In this document: positions 32,881 to 41,890 of the stretch, piece after piece
Position numbering within the stretch: position 1 is the first letter of the stretch
How the letters are laid out: each line of letters opens with the position of its first letter
Assembly (NCBI GenBank): GCA_963739795.1
Contig: CAVUBL010000015.1
Span: 372,001-436,000, forward strand
Direction: 5' to 3'
Origin: CAVUBL01 sp963739795
GTDB taxonomy: Bacteria > Acidobacteriota > Thermoanaerobaculia > Multivoradales > DATKCC01
DNA length: 64,000 bases
Position numbers and translations under genes: made by a program
Notes under the pieces: model-generated
Told to the model about the DNA's origin: nothing
Database searches by the model: none
What the model saw: only the letters and a program-made list of their open reading frames with translations

Positions 32881-33644
32881 GGCGGCAGCCCGAGTCGCTT
32901 GGGGGCCAGGCGGTTCACCACCGGATAGCGGTGGGCGACGAGGAAGGAGAAGCCGGAGGTGAGGTCTTCCTGGCGAATGTCGTCGTGCCCCAGGCCGGGG
33001 ACGATCTGCGAGTCCACCGGCACGCCCCGGTTCGCCATCATCACCGCGATCGCCGCGTACTGGCCGCCCAGGTAGTTGGGGTCGAGGGCGCCGTACCACA
33101 GGCGCAGGGGCGCCGTGTAGCGGGGATCGGCCACCCCCAGGATGAAGCGGAAAGGTGCCGAGAAGGCGAACACGGCGCTGAACCGCCCCGCGGTCTCGTA
33201 GGCCAGGAAGTAGGCGTAGGCGCCGCCGGCCGAGTGCCCGGCGAGGCCGATCCTCGCCAGGTCCAGGGGTAGCTCGCGCCCGACCCGGGAGAGGGCCTCG
33301 GAGATCGTCGTCTGGTCGTCGCCGAGCCCCCAGTCCAGGTCGGCGGGCGCCGGAGCGATCACCACCGCGCCGGTGGCCTCGGCTGGCCCGGAGAGGAACG
33401 GCCGCCACTGCTCGGGCGTGGCGCCGGAGCCGTGCAGGAAGACCACCACCGGCAGGGGGTCCGAGGCCGACGCCGAGGCCGGGAGGTACCGCCAGGCGTA
33501 GGTGCCCGCGCCCGGCAGGTCCACCCGCTGCCAGCCGGGGGCGGGCAGAACCTGCCCGGCGCCGGCGGCCAGCCCGGTCGACCCGGTCAGCCCGGAGAGG
33601 GCGACGAGGGCGACCGTGGCCGCCCGGAGCCTCCGGCGGTTCAT
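32847..33644 (-). CDS. secreted alpha/beta hydrolase (esterase or depolymerase type)
   Basis: The 265-residue protein has a signal peptide (VALVALSGLTGSTGLAAGAG). The hydrolase features are the oxyanion VVFLHGSGATPEQW, nucleophile elbow IGLAGHSAGGAYAYF (Ser in GHSAG), an Asp in LWYGALDPNY and a His in VPGLGHDD. This resembles feruloyl esterase/PHB-depolymerase-like (Esterase_phd) enzymes. Substrate unknown. It is divergent from the CNNM-type gene with a 198-bp intergenic region. Confidence 0.85.
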   Translation of the reverse strand: MNRRRLRAATVALVALSGLTGSTGLAAGAGQVLPAPGWQRVDLPGAGTYAWRYLPASASASDPLPVVVFLHGSGATPEQWRPFLSGPAEATGAVVIAPAPADLDWGLGDDQTTISEALSRVGRELPLDLARIGLAGHSAGGAYAYFLAYETAGRFSAVFAFSAPFRFILGVADPRYTAPLRLWYGALDPNYLGGQYAAIAVMMANRGVPVDSQIVPGLGHDDIRQEDLTSGFSFLVAHRYPVVNRLAPKRLGLPPQAGSSSGSQR

Positions 33645-33842
33645 CGCAGGCTACAAGGGGGTGCCCGCGGGCGAAATTCCCTTCAGACCCGGCGTGTTAG
33701 AATGCGCGACGCTCGTGAGCGAAGACCCTCCGCTACCCATTCTCCAGGCCTCCTCCCCACCTGATCTGGAGCCGCCTCGCGGACCTGCCCCTCCGGTCGC
33801 GCGACGCTCTCGGTGTGAGATGAGCGCCCGGCTCTTCGCGCC

Positions 33843-35222
33843 GTGACCCCCTGGGTGCCGATCCTCGCCGTGGCGGCGGGACCCCCGGTCACGCCGCCCG
33901 AGCTCGCCCCGTGGCTCGGCTTCGTGCTGGCGCTCCTGCTGGTCTTCCTGAACGGCTTCTTCGTCGCCGCCGAGTTCGCGCTGGTCAAGGTGCGCCCGAC
34001 CCAGCTCGATCCCCACGCCGGGTTGCGCCGGGGGCGGCTGGCCCGCCACATGGTGCGCCACCTGGACGCCTACCTCTCCACCACCCAGCTCGGCATCACC
34101 CTGGCGAGCCTGGGCCTGGGCTGGATCGGGGAGCCGGCCTTCGTGTGGCTCCTGGAACCGATCTTCCGGTGGATGCCCGAGGCGAGCCCGGCCCTGGTCC
34201 ACTCGGTGGCGCTGTCGGCCGCCTTCCTGACCATCACGATCCTCCACATCGTCCTCGGGGAGCTCACCCCAAAGTCGATCGCCATCCGTAAGGCCGAGCG
34301 GGCCTCGCTCTTTGTGGCCATGCCGCTGTTCGCCTTCTACAAGCTGACCTACCCGGTCATCTGGATGTTGAACCACGCGGCCAACAGCATCCTGAAGCTG
34401 ATCGGGATCCACCCGGTGACGGAAAGCGAGCTGGCCCAGGACGAGGAGGAGGTGCGGCTGTTCCTCGCGTCGCGGCACGCCACCAGCCTGTCGGAGAACA
34501 AGCGCGAGCTGCTGGACAACATCTTCGAGCTCTCCCACCGCATGTCCCGGCAGATCATGGTGCCCCGGGCAGACGTGATCTACCTCTCGACCACCGAGCC
34601 GCTGGAGAAGAACCTGTCGGTGGCGAGGCGGAGCGGCCACACCCGCTTTCCCCTGTGCGAGGGGAGCCTGGACAAGGTCGTGGGGATGATCCACATCAAG
34701 GATCTCTTCCGTTCGGTCAAGCCACTGCGCTCTCTGGAGCCGGTGGCTCGGGAGATCGCCTTCGTTCCGGAGACCCTGGCCCTGGACCGGCTGCTCAACC
34801 GGATGCTCACCGAGAAGGTGCACATGGCGGCGGTGCTCGACGAGTACGGCGGGGTGAGCGGCATCGTGACCCTGGAGAACGTGATCGAGGAGATCGTGGG
34901 CCAGATCCAGGACGAGTTCGACGCCGAGAAGCCGGAGCTCGCCGAGCTGGGTGACGGGGTCTACTCGATCTCGGGGGCGATGCTGGTCGAGGAGGTGGAG
35001 GAGGCGCTGGAGATGGAGCTTTCGGACCGGGACGAGGACACGATCGGCGGGGTGGTGCTCTCGGAGCTGGGGCGCAAGGCGGTGGTGGGGGATCAGGTGG
35101 AGCTGGGCCCGCTCCTCCTGGAGGTGGACGAGGTCCAGAGGAACCGGATCCGCACGCTCCGGGCGACGGTCCGCGAGCCCGCCCCGACGGCCAGCGGCAA
35201 CGGCCACCGCAACGGCGCCTAG
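33843..35222 (+). CDS. CNNM/CorC-type protein (DUF21-CBS-CorC_HlyC, 'hemolysin' family)
   Basis: The 459-residue protein has an N-terminal DUF21 membrane domain (LGFVLALLLVFLNGFFVAAE, four segments) and then two CBS motifs (MVPRADVIYLSTTEPLEKNL to GMIHIKDLFR, and FVPETLALDRLLNRMLTEKV to VTLENVIEEIVGQIQDEFD). A C-terminal CorC_HlyC domain ends it. These proteins are thought to move Mg2+ or Co2+. Start is a GTG. Its stop codon TAG (35220-35222) forms the first bases of palindromic element E. Confidence 0.9.
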   Translation: MTPWVPILAVAAGPPVTPPELAPWLGFVLALLLVFLNGFFVAAEFALVKVRPTQLDPHAGLRRGRLARHMVRHLDAYLSTTQLGITLASLGLGWIGEPAFVWLLEPIFRWMPEASPALVHSVALSAAFLTITILHIVLGELTPKSIAIRKAERASLFVAMPLFAFYKLTYPVIWMLNHAANSILKLIGIHPVTESELAQDEEEVRLFLASRHATSLSENKRELLDNIFELSHRMSRQIMVPRADVIYLSTTEPLEKNLSVARRSGHTRFPLCEGSLDKVVGMIHIKDLFRSVKPLRSLEPVAREIAFVPETLALDRLLNRMLTEKVHMAAVLDEYGGVSGIVTLENVIEEIVGQIQDEFDAEKPELAELGDGVYSISGAMLVEEVEEALEMELSDRDEDTIGGVVLSELGRKAVVGDQVELGPLLLEVDEVQRNRIRTLRATVREPAPTASGNGHRNGA

Positions 35223-35497
35223 GAGTCTGCGCGGCAGAAATCCAGGGCCGCGCGCAGGGGTCTTGCGGGCCGGATCCAAGGCGCGAGGAGGAGGCGATGC
35301 GGTGCCATCGTCGACGACGAGCAACGCCGGAGACGGCCCGCAACCTCCCTGCGCCCAAAGGGTTGCGACGGCGCAGGCGCCATCCATCTCGTTCCCGCTC
35401 CTCGACGATGCTTTGGCATCGCCTGTGTCGCGGCGCCTCGTATCTGGCCCCGCGGCGCTCGCAACGCGGTCCTGGATTTCTGCTGCGCAGGCTCCTA
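35220..35497. repeat. large palindromic element E, ends carrying TAG stop codons of both flanking genes
   Basis: The left end TAGGAGTCTGCGCGGCAGAA and the right end (read in reverse) TAGGAGCCTGCGCAGCAGAA are inverted repeats extending about 32 bp. The 278-bp interior is also largely self-complementary, closing in an inner hairpin (GCAACC ... GGGTTGC near 35340-35365). The TAG at each end is the stop codon of the convergent CNNM-type and proS genes. No protein coding is evident. Confidence 0.8.
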
Positions 35498-37201
35498 GCC
35501 CTGGAGCAGTTCCAGCGCCTTGGCGATGGCGTCGGCCTTGGGAACCATGACCTTTTCCCGGTCCTGGCGGCGGGAGAGCTCGATCTCGCCCTTCTCGAGG
35601 GAACGGGCGCCGACGACGATGCGCACGGGGATGCCCAGGAGGTCCGCATCCTTGAACTTCACGCCCGGCCGCTCGTCGCGGTCGTCGTAGAGCACGTCGG
35701 CGCCCCGCTCGCGAAGCCCGCCGTAGATCCGCTCTGCCTCCTGCTGGACCGCCTCGTCGTTGGCGTTGAGGGCGATCAGGAGGACCTCGAAGGGGGCCAG
35801 GGGCAGCGGCCACACGATCCCGCCCTCGTCGTGGTTCTGCTCGATGGCCGCGGCCACCGTGCGGCCGATCCCCAGGCCGTAGCAGCCCATGATCATCGGG
35901 TGGTCGGCGCCGGTCTCGTCGGCGAAGGTGCAGCCCATGGGCTCGGAGTACTTGGTGCCGAGCTTGAAGATGTGCCCCACCTCGATGCCCCGGTAGAGCT
36001 CGAGGGTGCCCTCGCCCCGGGGGCTCGGGTCCCCGCCACCGACCAGGAGGAGGTCGTGGTACTCGGCCAGATCCACATCCCGGCCGACCCGGGCGCCGAC
36101 GAAGTGGGCGTCCGCCTTGTTGGCGCCGCAGACGAAGCTCTCCACCCCCTCGAGGGAGCGGTCGGCCAAGAGGCGCACCTCCCCGGCCAGGCCCACCGGG
36201 CCGGCGAAGCCCACCGGCGCGCCGCTCAGCCGGCGGACCGTCTCCTCGCCGGCGAGCTCGATCCAGTCGGCGCCCAGGACGTTCTTGAGCTTCGCCTCGT
36301 TGACTTCCCGGTCGCCCCGGATGAGCACCGCCACCGATCCCAGGTCGCTCTCGTAGAGGAGGGTCTTGACGATCTGGCGCGGCTCGACGCCGAGGAACGC
36401 GGCGACCTCGGCCACGGTGTGCTGGCCCGGGGTCGAGACCTCCCGCAGCTCGCCCGCCTCCAGGGCCGGCGCCGCCGGGAGGGGTCCAGACACGGCCTTC
36501 TCCACGTTGGCGGCGTAGCCGGTCGCCGGGTCGCGCACCACGGCGTCCTCGCCGGTGTCGGCCAGGACCATGAACTCGTGGGAGTCCGAGCCGCCGATCT
36601 CGCCGGTCTCGGCCTCGACCACGGTGTACTCGAGCTGGCAAGCCTCGAAGATCCGCCGGTAGGCGCCCTCGATGGCCCGGTAGGTCTCGTCCAGGCTCTC
36701 GGCGTCGGCGTGGAAGGAGTAGGCGTCCTTCATGATGAACTCCCGGCCGCGCATGAGGCCGAAGCGGGGCCGGATCTCGTCGCGGAACTTCTCGCCGATC
36801 TGGTAGAGGGTGATGGGGAGCTGGCGGTACGAGGCCACGTCCCTGCGCACCACGTCGGTGACCACCTCCTCGGCCGTGGGGGCGAAGCAGAAGTCGCGCT
36901 CGTGGCGGTCCTGCATGCGCAGCAGCAGGTGGCCGTACTTCTCCCAGCGGCGGGTTTCCTGCCACAGCTCGGCGGGCTGGACCGCCGGCATGGAGAGCTC
37001 CACCGCGTCGGCGGCTTCGAGCTCGCGCCGGACGATGGCCTCGAGCTTGCGGATGCTCCGCCAGCCGAAGGGCAGGTAAGTGTAGACCCCGGCCGCCGCC
37101 TTCTTGAGCATGCCGGCGCGGATCATGAGCTGGTGGCTCACCACCTCGGCGTCGTTGGGGACCTCGCGGGTGGTGAAGAGGTAGTAGCGGCTCCAGCGCA
37201 T
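35495..37201 (-). CDS. proS: prolyl-tRNA synthetase
   Basis: The 568-residue protein is a class II synthetase of the bacterial type. It carries SMPAVQPAELWQETRRWEKY, the motif 2 region DEIRPRFGLMRGREFIMKDA, the YbaK-like editing insertion (residues about 225-380, EVAAFLGVEPRQIVKTLLYE), motif 3 GCYGLGIGRTVAAAIEQNHD and an anticodon-binding domain (YDDRDERPGVKFKDADLLGI). The true start is MRWSRYYLFTTRE at 37201; the longer frame to 37351 runs through repeat C. The gene ends with TAG inside element E. Confidence 0.97.
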   Translation of the reverse strand: MRWSRYYLFTTREVPNDAEVVSHQLMIRAGMLKKAAAGVYTYLPFGWRSIRKLEAIVRRELEAADAVELSMPAVQPAELWQETRRWEKYGHLLLRMQDRHERDFCFAPTAEEVVTDVVRRDVASYRQLPITLYQIGEKFRDEIRPRFGLMRGREFIMKDAYSFHADAESLDETYRAIEGAYRRIFEACQLEYTVVEAETGEIGGSDSHEFMVLADTGEDAVVRDPATGYAANVEKAVSGPLPAAPALEAGELREVSTPGQHTVAEVAAFLGVEPRQIVKTLLYESDLGSVAVLIRGDREVNEAKLKNVLGADWIELAGEETVRRLSGAPVGFAGPVGLAGEVRLLADRSLEGVESFVCGANKADAHFVGARVGRDVDLAEYHDLLLVGGGDPSPRGEGTLELYRGIEVGHIFKLGTKYSEPMGCTFADETGADHPMIMGCYGLGIGRTVAAAIEQNHDEGGIVWPLPLAPFEVLLIALNANDEAVQQEAERIYGGLRERGADVLYDDRDERPGVKFKDADLLGIPVRIVVGARSLEKGEIELSRRQDREKVMVPKADAIAKALELLQG

Positions 37202-37280
37202 GGGATGGCTCCTGGGACGGTGGATCGAAATCGAAGCGGCTCCGGTCGGGGCCGCCGATTGTGTCAGATGGGAGGAATCA

Positions 37281-37361
37281 GAGCTTGTGAATGAATTTCC
37301 GGCCGTCGCGAGAGGTGATTTGGGGGCGCCCGGAGTAGGTCGGCGATGCATTCACAAGCTC
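37281..37361. repeat. palindromic element, internally deleted copy C (81 bp)
   Basis: It has the ends GAGCTTGTGAATGAATTTCC and TCGGCGATGCATTCACAAGC(TC) of copies A and B but lacks about 79 bp of the interior, the join lying between two CGCGAG motifs. TCA flanks both sides (37278-37280 and 37362-37364), the right one being the TGA stop codon of the TPR gene. Confidence 0.85.
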
Positions 37362-39191
37362 TCACCTCACCCGGGCCAGCAGGCGGGCGGAGTCCTTCAT
37401 GAACTCCATCATCTTCGAGCCCAGGGCCTCGTCGCGGCCGGTCAGTGAGCGGGCGTGGGCCAGGACGTCCCGGGCCCGATCCTCCTCGCCCGAGGCGAGC
37501 AGAGCCATGCCCAGGTGGGTCAGGGTGGTCGAGGACGGGCCGATCTCGCTCGACTTGGCCAGGAAGTCGATGGCCTCGCTGAGCTCGTTGCGCTTGTAGT
37601 GGATCCAGCCGAGGGCCGCCAGCGGGAACTGCACCAGCTCCTCCGGCGCGTGGTCGAGGGAGCGGCGGGCGAAGTCCAGGGCCCGGTCCAGGTCGTCCTC
37701 CATCTCGGCCAGGTTGCAGGCCATCTCGTAGTAGGCGATGGTCTTCGAGTAGCTCGAAGTCCCCTCCTCGAGCAGGCCCTGGCCGATCCGGTTGCCCTCG
37801 GAGAAGCGCCCCTGGCTGCGCAGCGCCTCCATGAGGGCGGCGCACGCCGTGGCCTTGAGCATCTCCCCGGGGTCGAGCTCCAGCACCTTCTTGCTCACCG
37901 TCTCGAGCTCCTGGACCCGGTCGAGCTCCAGGCAGAGCAGGGCGTAGGACATGAGCAGGGTCAGGTTCTTGGGCTCGACCGACAGTGCACGCCGGTAACA
38001 GGCGAGGGCACCGCGCAGGTCCCCTCCGTGGAGCTTCTCCTCGCCCCGGGAGAACCAGTCCCCGGCCTCGCCGGCCACCTCGGGCAGGGGCATCCCGCCG
38101 TGCCCCGACAGGTAGCGCACCACATCCTGGTAGCGCATCTTGCGCGGGTTCAGGCGCTGAGCCTGGCGGAAGGCCTCGAGAGCCTTGCGATTCCAGCGGC
38201 GGTCGAGATACGCGAGGCCCAACAGGTGATGGGCCTCCTCGAAGGCCGGGTCCCGGCGCACCGCCTCTCGCAGACGCCGGATGGCGGCCGTCGGCTTGGT
38301 CATCTCGTAGAGCGCGCTGCCCAGGAGGTACAGGGCCTGGGGCACCGGGTCGATCTCCACCGCCCGCTCCAGGCTCGCCACCGCCCGCGCGAGATCCCCC
38401 TGGTCGGCGTAGATCCCACCCAACGTGAAGTGCGGAAGGAAGGCCGTGGGGTAGAGCTCCACCGCCCGTTCGAGGTGGCGGCGGGCGGTCACCGCGTCGC
38501 CCCGCTCGTGGTGGATCACCCCGCTGTAGACCAGGCCCTCGTAGTGGTCCGGGTCGGTCTCGAGGATGCGCACGAAGAAGGGCTGGGCGCGCTCGGAGGC
38601 CCCCTCGTTGAAGTAGGTCTCACCCAGGAACCAGACCAGCTCCGAGTTGTCCCGGTCGAGGCGGTAGGAGGCTTCGAGGGCCTCCAGGGCGCGGGGGGTG
38701 TCGAGGGCGTAGAAGGCGTACTCGGCGTCCTCCAGGTGCTGGAGGAAGGCCTCCCGCCGCTCCCCCTGGAAGAGGGCGGCGATGCGGTCCCGGATGCCCA
38801 CGAAGCGGTCGCGCCGCTCCAGGGCCAGGAGCTCCTCCTCCATGCGGTCCTGCCAGAGGTCGCTCCACTCCTCCCGGGCGAGGAGGCGCTTCTGCTCCAG
38901 GAGCTCCTGGAGGCTCGCCAGGCCCGCCTGGTTGATCAGGATGTTCTTCTCCTGCCGCCGCAGGGCCTCGAGCACCTGGCGCATCATCTCGGCCGTGCGC
39001 TTGACCGCCTCCTCGAGGATCGAGATGCGCTCGAGGAGGTGCTCGTCGAAGGAGAACTGCTCCTCGACGCTCTCCTCCGCCGGCGCCTCGTCGGAGCCGA
39101 GGGCACCCGAGAGGACGAGGAGCTTCTGATGACAACGGCTGCAGAACTCCTGCTCGTCCGGGTTCGGGGCCCCGCAGGCCTGGCAGAACAT
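37362..39191 (-). CDS. zinc-ribbon TPR protein
   Basis: The 609-residue protein begins with a zinc ribbon (MFCQACGAPNPDEQEFCSRC: two CxxC pairs), then an acidic linker and a long helical region (LLERISILEEAVKRTAEMMR). About ten TPR units follow (e.g. AERALELYPTAFLPHFTLGG-like, LPHFTLGGIYADQGDLARAV and FEEAHHLLGLAYLDRRWNRK). No signal peptide, so it is cytoplasmic. It may be an assembly or regulatory scaffold. Stop TGA adjoins element C. Confidence 0.84.
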   Translation of the reverse strand: MFCQACGAPNPDEQEFCSRCHQKLLVLSGALGSDEAPAEESVEEQFSFDEHLLERISILEEAVKRTAEMMRQVLEALRRQEKNILINQAGLASLQELLEQKRLLAREEWSDLWQDRMEEELLALERRDRFVGIRDRIAALFQGERREAFLQHLEDAEYAFYALDTPRALEALEASYRLDRDNSELVWFLGETYFNEGASERAQPFFVRILETDPDHYEGLVYSGVIHHERGDAVTARRHLERAVELYPTAFLPHFTLGGIYADQGDLARAVASLERAVEIDPVPQALYLLGSALYEMTKPTAAIRRLREAVRRDPAFEEAHHLLGLAYLDRRWNRKALEAFRQAQRLNPRKMRYQDVVRYLSGHGGMPLPEVAGEAGDWFSRGEEKLHGGDLRGALACYRRALSVEPKNLTLLMSYALLCLELDRVQELETVSKKVLELDPGEMLKATACAALMEALRSQGRFSEGNRIGQGLLEEGTSSYSKTIAYYEMACNLAEMEDDLDRALDFARRSLDHAPEELVQFPLAALGWIHYKRNELSEAIDFLAKSSEIGPSSTTLTHLGMALLASGEEDRARDVLAHARSLTGRDEALGSKMMEFMKDSARLLARVR

Positions 39192-39257
39192 GGTCCCCCC
39201 TAGGGTCTCGATGGCGGTTGCCTCCGGATCCGAGCGTTCATGGCGAAGCTGCTTCGA

Positions 39258-40109
39258 TCAATATTCGTAAAACCCGCGGCCGGACTTTCTACCCAGGCGG
39301 CCGGCGTCGACCATCTTGACCAGCAGTGGACAGGGGCGGTATTTGGGGTCTCTGAAACCCTGGTACAGCACTTCCAGGATATCGAGACAGACGTCGAGGC
39401 CGATCAGGTCGGCCAGCGCCAGCGGCCCCATGGGGTGGTTCATGCCCAGCTTCATCACCTCGTCGATCGCCTCGGCCTCCCCGACCCCCTCGTAGAGGCA
39501 GAAGATCGCCTCGTTGATCATGGGCATGAGCACCCGGTTGGAGACGAAGCCGGGGGCGTCCTGGACCTCCACGGGCGTCTTGCCCATGGCCCGTGACGCC
39601 GCCTCGACGGCGTCGTACGTCTCTTGGGAGGTCGCCAGGCCGCGGATCACCTCGACCAGCTTCATCACCGGCACCGGGTTCATGAAGTGCATGCCGATGA
39701 CCCGGTCGCTCCGCCCGGTGACCGCCGCCAGCTTGGTGATGGAGATGGAGCTGGTGTTGGTGGCGAGGATCGCCTCCGGCGCCAGGACGCGATCGAGCTC
39801 GGCGAGGACCTTCTGCTTGACCTCGAGCCGCTCGACCACCGCTTCCACCGCCAGGTCCGCGCCCTCGAGGGCACCGAGCTCGCTCGCCGTCGCGATCCGC
39901 GCCAGGGCGGCCTCGCGCTCGGCGTCGCTCATCCGGCCCTTCTCCACCAGCCGGCCGTAGCCCTTCCGGATCTGGCCCAGTCCCTTCGCCAGGGCCTCCT
40001 CGGAAACGTCCACGAGCGACACCTGGAATCCGCTGCCCGCGGCGACCTGGGCGATGCCGTGTCCCATGGTCCCCGCCCCCACCACACCGATGCGCTCGAT
40101 CTCTCCCAT
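39258..40109 (-). CDS. hbd: 3-hydroxybutyryl-CoA dehydrogenase
   Basis: From the ATG at 40109 the protein has 283 residues. IGVVGAGTMGHGIAQVAAGS is the NAD-binding motif; NTSSISITKLAA and DRVIGMHFMNPVPVMKLVEV contain the catalytic His, with FVSNRVLMPMINEAIFCLYE and the second-domain GMNHPMGPLALADLIGLDVC. It oxidises or reduces 3-hydroxyacyl-CoA in butyrate or beta-oxidation pathways. The upstream 25 codons of the open frame lack homology. No other fatty-acid genes adjoin it. Confidence 0.94.
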   Translation of the reverse strand: MGEIERIGVVGAGTMGHGIAQVAAGSGFQVSLVDVSEEALAKGLGQIRKGYGRLVEKGRMSDAEREAALARIATASELGALEGADLAVEAVVERLEVKQKVLAELDRVLAPEAILATNTSSISITKLAAVTGRSDRVIGMHFMNPVPVMKLVEVIRGLATSQETYDAVEAASRAMGKTPVEVQDAPGFVSNRVLMPMINEAIFCLYEGVGEAEAIDEVMKLGMNHPMGPLALADLIGLDVCLDILEVLYQGFRDPKYRPCPLLVKMVDAGRLGRKSGRGFYEY

Positions 40110-40265
40110 GCCTCTCGATCCTTTCGTCAATTCCTGGATGAACATCCGGCGCCGGCGGCCCTTCGGAGGCGCAGGAAAGCCCACCTCCTCAACCGTTCAG
40201 GCTACGGTACGGAGCCGGGAAGGTCAAGGAAGACGGCCCGGATCCGGCGGCGCGATTCCGCCTCG

Positions 40266-41210
40266 TCACCTCGCCGAGGTGACCGGCCGGTCGAGCTCCG
40301 CGACCTGGAACCACGCCTCCTGGCGACCGAACTTCGAGGTCAGGCTGGCCCCCACGCCGATCAGGGTGGCGAGGGTCCACACCCAGGCTCCCACAGCGGG
40401 TATGAACTTGACCGCCCCCAGCACCAGAAGCCCCGCGGTGGCGGCGTTGAGGGCCAGGGCCTGTGGCCGACCCGCGGCGCGCAGCAGGCGGGCACCCAGG
40501 GCGTGGAAGATGGCGACCATCCCCCAGAGCTTCAGGAGGAGGGCGAACAGCGCGACCAGGATGAGCAGCGGAGCCCCGGCCACCGACGGGGCGAAGGCGC
40601 TGCAGGCCACAGCCGTGAGCACCAGGGCGAGCACGCCGGTCAAGCCCACCACGAAACACCGGATGGGCTCCCGGCGCACCGCCTCGGAGGTGGCGAGCAT
40701 CTCGCGGCCCGCGGTAACGAAGAGCAGGAGGGCGAGTGCCATCCACGCCGCCATCAGGGCGAGCTTGGTTCCCAGGACCAGCGGCGCCCCCGGCCCCAGC
40801 CCCAGGCTCGGCCCTTCGAGGAGGGTAAGCCAGGCGGCGGACGCCGTCGGGTGGGCCACGGTGCGACCCTCCACCCGGGCCCCGGGGTCGGCCTCCACCG
40901 TGCCGCCCAGGGCGAAGACGTCGCCCCCGACCCGCGCCCGGGACTCGAGCTCCACGTCCCCGCCGAGGACGATCACGTCGCCCCGCACCGAGCCGCTCAC
41001 CCGCACCGAGCCGTTGAGGGCCGCCACGTCCGAGAGCGCCTCGCCCGCGACCACCACGTCGCGGCCCAGGGCCACGACCTGGCGGCGGGCGACACTCCCC
41101 TCGCGGATGACCAGGGCCGGCTCGTTCGCGTCGTGCCCGGGCACCGCCGCGGCCGCGGCCGGGGCGGCGGCGGCGAGGAGGACCAGCGCGAAGAGGGGAA
41201 GGCGTCGCAT
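40266..41210 (-). CDS. bactofilin-like beta-helix membrane protein
   Basis: From the ATG at 41210 the protein has 314 residues: a signal peptide (PLFALVLLAAAAPAAAAAVP), a polymer-forming-like stretch of short repeats (VVVAGEALSDVAALNGSVRV, SGSVRGDVIVLGGDVELESR, VGGDVFALGGTVEAD), then three or four membrane segments (LALMAAWMALALLLFVTAGR and CFVVGLTGVLALVLTAVACS). Function is unknown. It follows the sigma/anti-sigma pair on the same strand and is probably a target or accessory of that stress system. Confidence 0.78.
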   Translation of the reverse strand: MRRLPLFALVLLAAAAPAAAAAVPGHDANEPALVIREGSVARRQVVALGRDVVVAGEALSDVAALNGSVRVSGSVRGDVIVLGGDVELESRARVGGDVFALGGTVEADPGARVEGRTVAHPTASAAWLTLLEGPSLGLGPGAPLVLGTKLALMAAWMALALLLFVTAGREMLATSEAVRREPIRCFVVGLTGVLALVLTAVACSAFAPSVAGAPLLILVALFALLLKLWGMVAIFHALGARLLRAAGRPQALALNAATAGLLVLGAVKFIPAVGAWVWTLATLIGVGASLTSKFGRQEAWFQVAELDRPVTSAR

Positions 41211-41236
41211 GGGGATGCGCGGAGCGCGCTGGGAGC

Positions 41237-41869
41237 TCAGCGCCTTCGGAGCTCGCCGGCCCGGCGAGGCGTTCCGGCGCGTTCCGCCGCCGGCCGTCGG
41301 CGCCGGGAGACGAGCGCCAGGACCAGCACGTCGAGGCTGACCACCAGCGCGATCAGCGCGATCGCCGAGGCCGGTGAGAGCGAGGCGCCGAGGGCCAGCC
41401 CGAGCCCCCGCCACGAGGCCCAGAGCAGGCCGGTGGCGGCGAGGACACCGGTGAGCACCATCTGGCCGAGAGCGGCCACCACCCCTCCGAAGCCGCCGGC
41501 CCCCGCTCCCAGCGAGCCCGCCGACTGGACACTGCCCAGGATCACGGCCGCCGCCGCGAGGACCAACATCACGGCCACCGGCACCCGCCACGCGCGCGGG
41601 CTCCGGGCCTCCCAGCCGGCCGCCGGCAGGGCGGCGAGAACCTCGTCTCGGAAACCGACGCGCACCGGCACCGCGCCGTTGGCCAGGAGGTGGTCGAGGC
41701 GGGCGAGCTCGCGCCGCTCGGCGCGGCACTCGCCGCACTCCCCCAGATGCTCGTCGAGCAGGCGGCGCTCCTGGCGGCTCAGCAGCTCCTCGGGCTCACG
41801 CTCGAGGCTGAGCCACTCCCGGAGCTGGTCGTGACCGGCGGGCTCGGATCGGTTGGGCGGTCGCTGCAT
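41237..41869 (-). CDS. anti-sigma factor (zinc-finger, membrane-bound)
   Basis: The 210-residue protein has an N-terminal HxxxCxxC motif (DEHLGECGECRAERREL), which marks the ZAS fold of anti-sigma factors, followed by several membrane segments (VAVMLVLAAAAVILGSVQSA, ASAIALIALVVSLDVLVLAL). It lies directly downstream of an ECF sigma gene (21-bp gap), the usual pairing, and would hold that sigma factor at the membrane. Confidence 0.87.
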   Translation of the reverse strand: MQRPPNRSEPAGHDQLREWLSLEREPEELLSRQERRLLDEHLGECGECRAERRELARLDHLLANGAVPVRVGFRDEVLAALPAAGWEARSPRAWRVPVAVMLVLAAAAVILGSVQSAGSLGAGAGGFGGVVAALGQMVLTGVLAATGLLWASWRGLGLALGASLSPASAIALIALVVSLDVLVLALVSRRRRPAAERAGTPRRAGELRRR

Positions 41870-41890
41870 GAGGGTTCGCTCCTGCTCGAG

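Noticed and set aside
37202..37351. N-terminal 50-codon extension of proS
   Set aside because: It runs into repeat element C and has no homology; prolyl-tRNA synthetases start near MRWSRYYL.
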